Positions 1 through 10,968 of a DNA stretch of 64,000 nt are shown here, one piece after another; the first letter of the stretch is position 1, and each line of letters begins with the position of its first letter. The notes beneath the pieces are model-generated. The model searched no databases and was not told where the DNA came from. It saw only the letters and a program-made list of their open reading frames with translations. The position numbers and the translations under genes are program-made. Origin of the DNA: Sambucus nigra (lineage: Eukaryota; Streptophyta; Magnoliopsida; Dipsacales; Adoxaceae); assembly GCA_949130495.1 (NCBI GenBank), contig OX422216.1, positions 361,856,605 to 361,920,604 on the forward strand. Direction: 5' to 3'.

Positions 1-184
1 CTTTCGAGCCATATTTGATCCAAAGTCAACTCCCGAACCCGGGAGCGATCCAAAGGACTTTCAAAGGTATCTGAATTACATTTCCAAAGGTATCCCCCGT
101 GCGTATATCTGACCAACGGTTTGCCCTCGGCGGTCGATTTTCCGAAAAAGCCTTAAGCGCACTGCCAAATGACAGGTTCCAGAC

Positions 185-214
185 CCTGCCTATCGGCACC
201 TGCCGATAGGCAGG
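185..214. repeat. Perfect 14-bp inverted repeat in LTR promoter region
   Basis: CCTGCCTATCGGCA and its exact reverse complement are separated by two bases, about 35 bp upstream of the TATA box. An identical pair with a two-base loop occurs in the LTR of Tat element 2 (32363-32392), and a shortened form at 5398-5420 in Tat element 1. The core GCCGATNGGC also occurs upstream of both antisense genes. Confidence 0.85.
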
Positions 215-247
215 AACAGGTCTATGCCGATCGAAAGTTACCTGGGC

Positions 248-257
248 CTATAAAATG
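248..257 (+). promoter_or_regulatory. LTR TATA box
   Basis: CCTATAAAA lies in the same place as in the two other complete LTR copies, just downstream of the palindrome cluster and before the conserved GAGGCCTTCACCTCATTTGCA segment (written here as a description of position, about 258-277). It would mark the U3/R boundary of this LTR. Confidence 0.65.
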
Positions 258-1469
258 AGGCCTTCACCTCATTTGCAAAGGGGAGCCCAGATCTGATAAA
301 AATCACTCTCAGCAAATTTCAGAAACCTCTCTCGAAAGCAACATGATTTCAACTTTTTTTTTACTTCCACTTTTCATCATCCTTTTCATCAGAATTGTTG
401 AATTAGCCACTCTCCATCATCATCCAAGTGCAAGGGCTGCTCTCCAACATTTAAGATCAAGCTCAAGATCTTCAAGAAGGTCCAACTTTCTCAACTTTCT
501 CTTAAATTCTCTTAAATTCGCAATAACTTGTTTTATTACTTATCACTTTTTTATTATCTCATCTCTCACATCCTAATATACATTTTATTTAGAATTATTG
601 CACATCTCTTATTTTCATATAAATAAAAACCCAAAAAACAAGAAAAAAGGGTTTGCTCATAAATTCCAAATAGGGATTCTCATACTTTTCTCATAATTAA
701 AAACAATTTTTCCTACACACACACACACACACACAAATAAGAGATCCCCCATTTGGATTAATGGGATAAACCCCACCCCTCGTTTTGTATGCGAACTACG
801 TGGACTTTGATGCCTTTATAGGCTATGTAGGCGTCTCGGGGTAAAACCCGAGACTCGAGTCATTTTTCTCACTTTTTCTCTTATTTTCTATCTTCTCTAA
901 ATCCAATTTTCTTATATGTGTATATATATATATATATTTGTTCTTAGTAACGTATTACTCAATATGCGTTATCGTTTCATTATAACGATCAACGTAAGGG
1001 TAATATCTTAAATCTTATTTTCTAATATTATTCTTATACCTTCATACGGATGACTCACTTTATCTCTTCCATGATACAAGTCGAGGATTCCTATCTCCAC
1101 TATATATATATACACATGCACACATATCATGGGGAAAAATAAAAGAAAATAGCAAATATCCATGAGAGACCGAAAGGGCGGAATGGGTGCCTAACACCTT
1201 CCCATTTCGTAACTAAGCCTCCAAACCCTTCTCGAATCATTTTGGTTTCGCATGCACCAGTATGTCTTTGGATGCCATCCTTTGGGGTGGCTTCCCCTTT
1301 TCCTTTTGTCTGTTTTTAGTAAAATAGACTGGTGACTCTGAATCTCTCTACATTTTTACACCTCATCTGAAATGACGCCGGCCGAAGCGCTCCCGAGAGG
1401 GATGCGCGGGACCCGAGGATCCTTCCTCCAAGCGCCCTCCCGCCTTGGAGAGGATCGGGGATGTCCACA

Positions 1470-1930
1470 GAAGTAAAATGTCTAATGCAATGGAACATGT
1501 ATTTTCAAAGGTATAAATAAATATATGTAAATACACACATATTTTCGCATGCATGTGGTTTTATCATGTGAATATCCTTCTTGTCATTCGTTTCTATACT
1601 TCTTGTATATTCCCAATGGGTATAGACTCACACCCTTGCTTTGTTATGATAATTTGGGTTCATTTTTTGTATTTAAGAGCGTTATACAGGTAAGTATAGT
1701 TTATTTATTTTACATTAGTAGGTCTATTTACTTCGACTTCAGGGTGCTTCCCATGGGTCCCGAACATAGTTTACTTTAAAACAAAATTTCATGCTAACAA
1801 GTGAAATGTTAACTAAAAGAAACTTGACTAGCAACATTATGTAGGTTGTTTCATTGCACTTCACACCTAATTCTCAGGCTGACCTGAGTTGACTCATGGG
1901 TAACCCATAAATTTGGATCTAGGCGTTATA
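1470..1930 (+). mobile_element. 3' end fragment of a Del/Tekay-type LTR (copy A)
   Basis: This aligns with the last part of the complete LTR at 39491-42484. Shared features are a TATTTTCAAAGGTAT segment, the GGGTATAGACTCACA region, a stretch reading TTGCACTTCACACCTAA, and GGGTAACCCATAAATTTGG close to the end. Its left side is cut by the Tat LTR ending at 1469. It is followed directly by an initiator-Met-like primer site, so it is the end of a 5' LTR. Confidence 0.75.
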
Positions 1931-1932
1931 AA

Positions 1933-1944
1933 TGGTATCAAATC
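1933..1944 (+). other. Degenerate primer-binding site, tRNA-iMet type
   Basis: TGGTATCAAATC directly follows the LTR end. The usual plant site complementary to initiator tRNA-Met reads TGGTATCAGAGC, so two or three bases differ. It marks the start of the interior of Del-type copy A. Confidence 0.6.
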
Positions 1945-4596
1945 TCTGGGTTCAAGGATCCTTTCGGGTGTGACGTGGTGAGGTCAGTATTAGATCTTTT
2001 GATGCCGGTATTGGGTAGGTCTGGTCATGCTAGTTTTATGAAGGTTTGGTTCATGTCCTCGGCGGTAAAGTCAAAGAGGTTAGCATGACAAGTAAGTTAG
2101 TTCCAAGTGGCACAAGATTAAGTTTATATTTATTAATCATTTTTGCGTTTCTGATTATAATTTTAATAATTTACAAGTGTCCATGTTTTCCTATAGTGGT
2201 GACACCATGGTTATTAATGTGAGGTGCTTGTGTTGAAATTTTAATGGCATACAATCACGTGAGATGTCGATAGAATGGGATGACGCTCATTGGGCAAGTG
2301 GCACAAGTTGAAATAGTCAACGGTTGAAGTTGATGATTAGGATGTCTCGACTAAACGCTAATGATTGGTGATTTAAAGATATATATGACCCTTAATCATG
2401 ACACTTATGGGTAATTAGCATCGGTGATGTCACTAGGCAAATTCGATCCTTGGGGTGATATCGTAATTTATGGTAATTCGAATAACATATGAAGTTGTGT
2501 AAAATGATAGTGGAAATACCATAAACCCTTTGGGTGAGATGTATTGTGAAATAACTTTGGTGATGAGAGTAGCCTTGTTAGTGGTAATAGTGAGTAGCAT
2601 TCACTGCGACCAAGTCGTAAAGGTTGTGCATCTCATGTATGGGACTAAATAGTTTAGTGGCATTAATAAGTATTTATTTTTGTTAGTGAACACATTGGTT
2701 CCTTGGGTCAAGAACTTAGGTTGGGTATATCTTAATGATAATGGGACATTGAGGAATAGGAACTCGTGCTGCGTCCGTGGTATGAACCTTGGTATTTATA
2801 AGCAATACCCGAACCCTATATCCTACCAAGATTTATATAGTCGTGTTTACTCATAGATCGAAAAATAATGTGATATTCATATAGTAATGCAATTTAGTTT
2901 CCATGGTTGAACAATTATTTATGTTTTGGGTAAGGCAGACCTTGAGATTTATAGGTTGCAGGTGACGTCATGTGTCCTGCCATAATCGATAGTAGCATTA
3001 ATTATGGGTTGTACAGAACTTATAGTAATAGCCTTTTGGAAGAAAGGTAAGAATAATATAGTGGTGTTGAAACTTGTTTTAGCCACCGAGGTAATGGCAG
3101 GTTGCGAGATAATCCTAGTGTGTGAGTAGTTCTTAGGCACGCTGAGGTGCCCATAAGACAATTTGTATATGGCATCATTGAGGATAAGTATAAAACGTTT
3201 TTATGTCTTGAGGTGTTTGAGGATTAAGGTGCAATATATCTAGAAGCCTGTAGACTAGTGTCTTTCTGAGCACCAAGTAATATCAATATGGGTATCATAA
3301 AAATGATAGAGTACACATGTGATGATAAAAGGATAGATGATGAAACCTTATCGAGTGTTGGGACATTTCCATGAAATGTGTTTGGTCTTCTTAGGAGGAC
3401 AAGCAGAGGCCATAGCACTCTAGTAATGATTAAGTTGAGGGTCAGATAATGATCCCAAATTGCGGGTGGCATAGTATATGTGCCAGATTTGGCTTTCAAA
3501 ATAGGCATGGAGGGGTGGTACAATGCCTAAGGTAGGGTGATAGTTGTTTCCTTATAGGGGTGATGCTCGGATGTCACGGAATGACCAATCTAGGTTTGGT
3601 GATAACTGATTTCAGATACACTAGAGATGTATACGAGACTTAGAGGATATATGTAAAATTGAAAGATGGAAATTAAGGTGGGGTAGCATCAAAACATTAT
3701 TAGTTAGCCAGGTTATCGACTGCATATGCTAGGGTAGCCTTAGCAAAGGAAGGACTAGTTATTAGCAAGAATTTCCAAGTTAGTACAAGTTCAAAGAAGT
3801 TGGCAGTGTGGTAATTACTACCCTTAGAATACCAATGGAGGCAGGTGTGGTCGTCACATAATTTCTGTGTAGGTACAAACCTAAGGTAAGTTGGTTTGAA
3901 ATCTCATGTAGTCAATAAGGAACACGGTTAGGTGAGTGTCTCGCTTGAAATAAGTAGCATTTATGGAAATTTGGGACTTCGATCATGATATGATAAAGAA
4001 GACCATAACCTAGCTGTAGTAGATTACTGACGTCGTCGCTAGTGATTGGACAAGATCGGTGACTAGAGCATGAGGTGTCAGCTAATAAGAATGATTCGTT
4101 TATGCCAAGGATGTGAAAGGTAGGGACTCGATACCAAAGAGGTAAGTTGGGCATTAACTTCCTACGCGACTATCGATTTGTAAATTGTGTTCACATTATG
4201 AGAATAAATGGTTACGATTCTATTCATCACGGCTAGTGACACAGGCCAGGGTATATAGCCAGAAGTGGTACTCGGTGATATTTTTTAGTATGGGTGGCAT
4301 GACTTCAAGTATATGGTGTAGGTTCACTTCTATATGTCAAAATCGGATGCCTATGGGCAAAATTTCTCAGGACAATTCTTTGTTCCTTCTGACTCTCCTA
4401 TATTCCTATTAGTTTCGATAATTGGGAATTAGTATTCTCACCTGTATGGTGACTCAGATTGGTGCCATGTCATGGTACGGTAGGTTGGGCTCATGAGAGC
4501 ACGGTTGACAGTGTTTGTTCAATGCAGGTCGGTAACTGTGTGCGCCCATCTGGGGTATTCTTATGATTGAACAAAGTTTTGCGTATGGGTGGCTAC
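1945..4596 (+). mobile_element. Non-coding interior of a Del-type element (copy A)
   Basis: About 2.65 kb without any open frame resembling gag or pol. From about 2410 to 4596 it is colinear with 36535-38715, for example at the GATATCGTAATT and ATATCCTACCAAGATTTATA segments. Both copies lack coding capacity, so the family may be a non-autonomous large derivative (LARD-like) rather than a merely decayed element. It is interrupted at 4596/4597 by the LTR of Tat element 1. Confidence 0.55.
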
Positions 4597-4720
4597 TGTA
4601 GACACCTCATTCTGTTACCCCCTAAATCTCCTTAGGTCCCTAGTACCTCCACTCATCACCCCAAACCCAGGTCATGTCCCGATCACTGACCTGGAAGCCA
4701 TCGGCACTCCCGGGCTCAGT

Positions 4721-5244
4721 TTGACCAAAAGTCAAACTCTTCGTCTCAACCAAGACTCAATGAAACTTCTAAGGGAACTGAATACCCTTTCCAACTGTCC
4801 ACCCCGTGCGCGATTCCGACTTACCATGCGGACGAACGGTCCGTTTACGTTCGAAACCTCACCTAGAGGCCATCGGGTGCTCTCGGGCTCTGTTTGACCT
4901 AAGTCAACTTTTCAGCTCAACTGAGGCTAAATGAATCTTCTAAGGGCACTGAATACCCTTTCCAACGATCCATCTTGTGCGCGATTTTGACTTTCCATGC
5001 GGACGAACGATCCTTTTGACTCCGGTAGGCCACCGAGCGCTTTTCGGGCCCGGTTGACCAAAGTCAACTCTCTAAACCGGGTCAAACGCTTTGGAATGTC
5101 AAATTACATCTCCTAACCTTTCCAATGGTATGCCCCATGTGCGATTCAAACTTACCATGCGGACGAACGATCCATTTGTGTCAGAACGATTCCCCATCCA
5201 GCGGACCAACAAACGCTTCCAAGCCATATTTGACCCAAAGTCAA
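4721..5244 (+). promoter_or_regulatory. Four inverted W-box pairs in LTR U3
   Basis: TTGACC followed by 2-4 bases and GTCAA occurs at 4721-4735, 4894-4907, 5054-5067 and 5230-5244, once per U3 tandem repeat. TTGAC(C/T) is the established core bound by WRKY transcription factors. The inverted pairs recur in the LTR of Tat element 2 (32547-32561, 32724-32737) and in Tat fragment 3 (35868-35882, 36204-36217). Their role as enhancers is inferred. Confidence 0.55.
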
Positions 5245-5452
5245 CTCCCAAAATCGGGAGCGGTCCAAAGTAATTTCGAAGGTCTCTGAATTAAATTTCC
5301 AACGGTATGCCCCGTGAATGATTCTATTCAACGGTTTGCCCTCGGCGACCGATTTTCCGAAAAAGCCTGAAACACACTACCAAACGGTAGGTCCCAGAAC
5401 CTGCCTGCCGACAGGCAGGAAGGGCTCTATGTCGATCGGTAAAGCCCTGGGC

Positions 5453-5461
5453 CTATAAAAG
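5453..5461 (+). promoter_or_regulatory. TATA box of Tat element 1 LTR
   Basis: CTATAAAAG lies within GGGCCTATAAAAGG, conserved in position and flanks with 248-257 and with the reverse complement at 32321-32330. It is preceded by the GCCGAT/GATCGG palindrome region. It probably drives the genomic transcript. Confidence 0.7.
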
Positions 5462-5936
5462 GATGCCTTGGCCTCATTTGCAGGGGGAGATCAGATAAGA
5501 TGGAAATCACTCTCAGCAAGTCCCAGAAACCTCTCTCGAAGGCAGCGTGATTTCAACTTCCAAATCCCTTTTTCACTTCCACTTTTCATCATCCTTTTCA
5601 TCAAACTTGGTGAATTAGACACTCTTCATCATCATCCAAGTGCAAGGTATGCTCTCCAACACTCAAGATCAAGTTCAAAGTCTCCAAGAAGGTCCATCTT
5701 TCTCACCTCTCTTTTCAAATCTTCTTAAATTTGTAATAACTTGTTTTATTACTTAAGCACTTTTATTACCTTATTTCACATATCCTAACATACTTTTTAT
5801 CTATTATTATTGCACATCTCCTATTTTCATATAAATATAAACCCAAAAAAAACAAGAAAAAGAGGGTTTGCTCATAAATTCCAAATAGGGATTCTCACAC
5901 TTTTTCCACACTTCTCTCATAACTAAAAACACTTTT

Positions 5937-5973
<37 letters not shown>

Positions 5974-6684
5974 ACAAATAAGAGATTTCTCCATTTTGAT
6001 TTATGGGATAAACCCCACCCCTTGTTTTTCATGCGAACTACGTGGACTTTGATGCCTTTATAGGCTACGTAGGCGTCTCGGGGTAAAACCTGAGATTCGA
6101 GTCCTTTTCTCACTTTTTCTTATTTTCTATCTTCTCTTTGCCCCATTTTCTATTATATTCTATACATTCGTTCTTAGTGCGTATTATCTCACATGAGTTA
6201 TCATTCCCTTATAACAATCAACGCAACGGTAGTCACGCAAATCCTATTTTCTACATTAATCTCACATTCCTACGGATGACTCGCTTTATCTTTTCCATGA
6301 TACAAGTCGAGTATTCCTACCTCCATTCTATATATATACATGCACACATTTCACGGGGGGAAATATAAAGGAAAATAGCAAATATTCATGAGAGACCGAA
6401 AGGTCGGAATGGGTTCCTAACACCTTCCCATTTCGTAACTAATCCTCCGAACCCTTCTCGAATCATTTTGGTTCCGTACGCACCAGTATGTATTTAAATG
6501 CCATCCTTCGGGGTGGCTCCCCCTTTCTTTTGTCTATTTTGAGTAAAATAGACTGGCGACTCTGAATCTCACTACATTTTCACACCTCACAAATCGACAC
6601 CGGCCGAAGCGCTCTCCCGAGAGGGGACGCGCGGGACCCGAAGGGTCCTTTTCCCTCCGCGACGGGGATCGGGGATGGCCACAG

Positions 6685-6703
6685 TGGCGACTCTGCTGGG
6701 GAC
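6685..6703 (+). other. Primer-binding site, tRNA-Arg-like
   Basis: TGGCGACTCTGCTGGGGAC begins two bases after the LTR end. Its reverse complement ends GCAGAGTCGCCA. From memory it matches the 3' end of a nuclear tRNA-Arg with about one mismatch, and tRNA-Arg priming is known for Ogre elements. The same site is present at 31109-31126 in Tat element 2. Confidence 0.7.
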
Positions 6704-7164
6704 AATTGTGTTTTTGCTTGTGGGCTTGACTCTATTTACATGGATGCTATATTTTATTATGTTTCCCCACCCATACCTGCATGTTCCCCTTTCTCACATG
6801 TGTATCCCATGCTTATGCTTATATTCACACACTTGTAGAAAATTCTACATGTACACTTCACACCATGTGCACCTAGGATCACATGTATATCCCCATGTTG
6901 CACGCATCACCCAACCATACTTGGGGTACCTTTTGAGGTACTTGTACTTTGCCCCCTGTTTGTCATAATCAAGAAAGGCATTCTCATCATAAGATACTAA
7001 TAAGAGAATCATGCATGATTCACACGATATCACCAAAGAGCATTGCTATTGACCAAATTTTATCCCGTAACTGGAGGGTCACTTCGTGATGGGCGCTGGT
7101 CCAGTAGGTCGCAGTTATCCTAAGCGATATGACTCTCACCTTCCATTGGCCAAGTACCTTCGAC

Positions 7165-7379
7165 GTATATCGAACGGTTCCCCCGCATCGTACCACTTGA
7201 TCGAAGTCATGACGGGAGGTATATCGCAGGGAATTCGTTCACGTACGTCGAGTATATCGAATTCGCTCTCACACGTGCCGTCCCCACGAGGAATATGGTG
7301 AGGCAATTCACGTACACTCAGGTATATCAAATGGCTTGTCCACACGTATCAATTTCTCGCAAGAGCAAGACGTATATCG
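7165..7379 (+). repeat. Array of GTATATC(G/A) motifs in leader
   Basis: The octamer occurs at 7165, 7219, 7252, 7322 and 7372, with irregular spacing of 33-70 bp. The reverse-complement motif GATATAC occurs about six times in the matching leader of Tat element 2 (about 30445-30662). The flanks are less conserved than the motif. Confidence 0.5.
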
Positions 7380-7681
7380 TGGAAGTCACGCCAAAGGGGG
7401 GAACCCATGCCGATTCACCCAACCAACTGCATACCCGCATATAGGTGTCAAACTTAGGACACGCACTTTAGATTGCCGGTTTCAACCCGAAACTCTGCCG
7501 AAATTCCGGGTCAATCTTTGCGCATTTTTAAAACGGGACCCTGTCCGTAAGCCTGATTACAAGTCCAAACGTAGCTTTGCATGTATTAAGACCCCCCACT
7601 TTTCCAGGCTCGGGTCCCGTCCAACATTGCATTTAAGAGAATTAAATACAAGTGAAAACATAATAATCCTGCTGAGTTCCG

Positions 7682-7805
7682 TCTCCAAAAACATTTCTCC
7701 CTTTTTATCAAAAATCCAAAAATATTTCTCCCTTTTTTATCAAAAATCCAAAAACATTTCTCCCTTTTTATCAAAAATCCAAAAATAGTTTCTTCCCTTT
7801 TTCTC
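7682..7805 (+). repeat. Tandem repeat of about 33 bp upstream of gag
   Basis: Three to four copies of a unit built from AAAAATCCAAAAA, followed by TTTCTCCC and a T-rich run. The same unit occurs in Tat element 2 (about 29995-30110) and in Tat fragment 3 (about 34335-34470), so it is a fixed family feature. On the minus strand it reads as an open peptide repeat (WIFDK...), which I regard as a by-product of the period. Confidence 0.75.
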
Positions 7806-7951
7806 AAAAATAAATCTTATCCTACGCCTTCTCAGGTCGATCGCACGCCCTTGGCCTGGCTCCTTATTGGCTTCGATCTTTAGTCAAATCACTCCAGAGT
7901 TTGATCCGCTCCTCTACTACTTCTTTCGAGTCTGGAATCCATCCATCTTCC

Positions 7952-9505
7952 ATGGAGAATCCAGATCAAGCACCAGTCATACAACCAGATCTACCGACAG
8001 TCCTAGCTCAGCTCATGGCCAAGATTGACAACCTTCAAGCTGAGGTCCGAGAAATGCAACGAAACCAAGTTCCTATTCCACAAGAGCCCGAGTCCCTGTT
8101 CCCTCATGCTATGGGTCCAACCGAGCCTATCTGGGTCCCGGAAGAATATCATCACACTACATGTGCCCCTCCTACCAATGGGCCGCCGCCTGCCAAGCTT
8201 CTAATGCCAAACATTGCCCAGCCTATGGCTAACCTTCCTGTGGTCGCTGATCCAAAGGAGAAGGAGTTGAATAAAGTCAAAGAGGATCTCAAGATGCTCA
8301 CCAAGAAGTTTGACCAGGTCAGGATCTCTGAAAATTACATGGACTACACCCACATGTCTCCTTATCCTAAAGCGAGGTTACCCGAGAAGTTTAAGATGCC
8401 AAACATCGAGAAATTCGGAGGGAGTCGACCCCCGATTGTCCATTTTCGCAGTTATCACCATTCCATGACTCTCCTAGGGGCTTCCGAAGAAGTAATGGAC
8501 CAATTGTTTCAACAAACTTTGAATGATAGCGCTCTCCGATGGTTTTTATCTCTCAAAGAGTCCAGAATCCGTAGCTGGGAGGATGTAGCCCGAGAATTCA
8601 TGTCGCAGTACAAATATAACGAAGTGCTTGAGGTCATCTGCCGTGATTTAGAGATGTTCAAACAGAATCCTGGGGAATCAGTCAGTAACTTCATAACTCG
8701 GTGGAGGGAAAAAGCAGCTACCATGACCAATCGGCCATCTGAGGAAGAACAAGTAAACATAGTGAAGAAGAATTTCTTCCCCCATGTCCGAGCAACCATG
8801 GGAGGATAGTACTACCCCCACTTTCGAGCTCTTAGATAAGAAGGAGTAGAAATCGAGGAAGGTCTTTCCAAAATAGAAGTTGAATCGAAGAAGGTGTCCG
8901 GACAGTTCACCCCCAGAAAATATGACAAGCCTGCCAATGCTACAGTCTCAACCATCAATAATATCTCCCAACTAACCAAATCATGGGCACCAGAATGTCT
9001 CCCTACCCCCGTCCGAAGGGAATATACCGAGCTTCATGCTCCAGTCTCTAAAGTTTACCAAGCCCTGTTAAGCCAAAACCTTATAAAGCCCCTCGATCCA
9101 CGTCCATTACCCAATCCACTTCCCAGAAATTTCAAAACTGATGCTCATTGCGCCTTTCACCAAACAACTGGCCATACCACCGACCAATGCTTCCACCTCG
9201 AAACATAATCCAAGATCTCATCGATTGGGGTACCATCGCTCCACTAGCAAATCCTAAGCCAAACACTACTCATAATCGCCTCCCAAATCACACCAATGCC
9301 ATCTTCTTGGAATAAAACCCAGATTTAGATCCCTCAACTCAAATCAGACTCATATACTCTCCTAAACTTCTTCAAATTTGCCCATATTTCCTCCTACACA
9401 CTACTAGCCCCGCTGATCAGGCACTGTCACTCCTTAATCGAGCGTGCATCGCTATCCGGACCCGTTATGAAAGTGGAAGTATTTAATTGTCAGAGGTCTT
9501 AAATC
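7952..9505 (+). pseudogene. gag: gag of Tat element 1, disrupted
   Basis: Gag forms the particle that packages the element RNA. Translation from ATG 7952 (chosen because Tat element 2 has the matching ATG at 29847) gives an acidic, proline-rich N-terminus and a coiled-coil-like segment (AKIDNLQAEVREMQ). A retrotransposon gag core follows, with ALRWFLSLKESRI and ESVSNFITRWREKA. A stop at 8807 replaces a Gln seen in Tat element 2, and another stop follows at about 8836. The frame resumes at 8840-9208, ending in the Tat-type knuckle CAFHQTTGHTTDQC. A frameshift at about 9205 breaks the C-terminus. Confidence 0.8.
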
Positions 9506-10103
9506 AACTCCTAGAGTTCGGGCTGAAATTGCCCTCACAAATGAATATCGACTGCTAGAGGTTCAATGCGTTGTTTTTAGAAGCGCAAAAATGGGTCCGA
9601 AAATCAGATAGTTGGGTGATACGAACCGATGAAGTTAGCTTAGATGATGTTGACCAGATTATGACAAAAGCATTAAGACAAACCAACAACATTTGAAGTA
9701 TCTCCGAGTTATTTGGTGCTTTGAAGCTACAAGGGCACCTGGTCCCTTCACCCTTACACATCCCCACAGAATGGGAAGACTTATATGAGAAAGCCGTTGA
9801 AGTCGTGGAATGCATTGACTTCACAGGGGAAAATAGAATTGTTGCCACTGGATGGGGGAAAGAATTCGAAGACTCGAATAAAGAGAAAGCTTCAGGAACA
9901 ACTGGCCCAGTAACCGACTTATGTGGGATGATCATATTTGAAGAACTCCTCGGATAAATAGACAGGGTGGCAGAGCAACCTGAGATTGATGAGGAAACAG
10001 GATTTAAGTTTTTCCCTTCTTCAGTAAATCGCATGACCAGATCGGGGAGACATTAGCAAGTTTCAAGCTCATTACCAGCAAATGACAAGGGGAATGGCGT
10101 TGA
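9440..10103 (+). repeat. Gag-protease linker, direct duplication copy 1
   Basis: This encodes, with stops, the same linker as 10969-11622 (landmarks LEAQKW, DEVSLDDV, EVVECIDFT, DEETGF, SSLPANDKG). Both copies begin GAGC(G/A)TGCATCG and end GCGTTGA. Tat element 2 has only one such segment, so this is a duplication private to Tat element 1. It is separated from copy 2 by an unrelated 865-bp insert. Confidence 0.75.
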
Positions 10104-10968
10104 TTAAAGAACAAATAACATTTATAATTGGATATTCATGTGTTAGATTTATAGATTTATATAACATTATTAATTACATGTTCTTTAATTATGTTTACAA
10201 TTGGTTCTATTTTAACAACTATAGGGCTAGTATCATTCTTTACGGAAAGGAAGAGAGGCGGTTGTGGGTGATTATGAGACTTAATACAATTTAAAAAATA
10301 AATATGGGAGCCTAACAAACTTTACAACTAAGATCAAACCCAAAAAACTTAAGTATTGTGTTCCATTTCTAAAGATTCATTTGTAGTCAATTCCATGTTT
10401 CTATTTTTTTAGTTGTTTGTCCTATTGTAATAATTATGGGACAAGTGTAATTATTTTCTCAAAGAAAGAGGGGCGGTTGCAAAGAGGTTATTGGAGATTT
10501 TGGGTGGTTATGGAAGTTATTACAATTTAAAAATACATGGGAAGGGAACCTAACAAAACATTGAAACTGAGACTTTTTAGGTTTAATCCCATGTACTAAG
10601 ATTTGTTATGCTCCCATCCCATTTGTTTTTAAAATTGTAGTAATTCATATAACCTCCCAAAATTGCCCATAACCACTCCGTAATCGCCACGTTTTTTTTC
10701 CGTAGAGAATGGCACTTGTCCTATAGTGGTTACAATAGGACAACAACTAAAAAAAAATAAAAATATGGGAGTGTCTAGAAATGAATCTTACAAAAATAGG
10801 ACTAAATACTTAAGATCCCTAATGTTAAATAGTATAAATTAAGTTGTAATCATTTTAGAACTAAAGGTAATTTATGTTCCAACTGAATATAAAAGTAATT
10901 CCCATATCTATTATGAAGAATGGAATTACTTAGTTAGTAGCCCATTAAACCTCCAAGTTGATGTATAA
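10104..10968. mobile_element. AT-rich foldback (MITE-like) insert
   Basis: Non-coding, AT-rich and unlike the flanks. Two arms of about 200 bp (roughly 10350-10560 and 10610-10822) are inverted repeats. For example TTAGTTGTTTGTCCTATTGT at about 10410 pairs with ACAATAGGACAACAACTAA at about 10727, and CTTAAGTATT near the left end pairs with AATACTTAAG near the right. A further related segment at 10222-10330 (GAGAGGCGGTTGTGGGTGATTATG) resembles part of the left arm, so the insert may be compound. I cannot define terminal repeats or a target duplication. Confidence 0.6.

Larger units (their letters stand above)
1..1469 (+). mobile_element. Tat/Ogre-type LTR, left-truncated by the window edge
   Basis: This is the right-hand two thirds of an LTR that matches the complete LTR at 4597-6683 from about its base 620 onward. 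It has the same order of parts: a W-box-like pair near 17-30, a palindrome at 185-214, a TATA box at about 248, a CA microsatellite at about 715-735 and a conserved GC-rich 3' end. It ends in CA at 1469. No primer-binding site follows, so it is a 3' LTR or a solo LTR rather than a 5' LTR. It abuts a Del-type LTR remnant, which it appears to have entered. Confidence 0.85.
4597..6683 (+). repeat. 5' LTR of Tat element 1 (2,087 bp)
   Basis: It starts TGTAGACACC and ends CCACA. The same start, in reverse complement, closes the LTRs ending at 33197 and 36516. U3 holds diverged tandem repeats of about 165-175 bp (roughly 4700-5250). Each carries an ATGCGGACGAACG block and an inverted W-box pair. 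Next come the palindrome region (5398-5420), a TATA box at 5453, and a long CA microsatellite (about 5941-5971). No copy of the preceding five bases (GCTAC) can be tested, because the 3' LTR is absent. Confidence 0.85.
6704..7951 (+). other. Untranslated leader of Tat element 1
   Basis: About 1.25 kb between PBS and gag with no convincing protein. It contains five GTATATC(G/A) motifs (7165-7379) and a 33-bp tandem repeat just before gag. Tat element 2 has a homologous leader at 29848-31108, so the segment is a conserved part of the family. Ogre elements sometimes carry an extra ORF here. None is intact in this copy. Confidence 0.6.

Noticed and set aside
1316..1554. Overlapping minus-strand frames of about 60 residues
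   Set aside because: They lie across the GC-rich end of the Tat LTR and the Del LTR remnant, have no recognisable domain, and the matching frame is not kept in the other LTR copies.
3912..4412. Frames of 75-80 residues in the Del-type interior
   Set aside because: The equivalent region of copy B (about 38050-38550) does not keep these frames open, and no domain is recognised.
7586..7807. Minus-strand peptide repeat (WIFDK unit)
   Set aside because: It comes from the 33-bp tandem repeat, whose period is a multiple of three. No start context or independent conservation supports translation.
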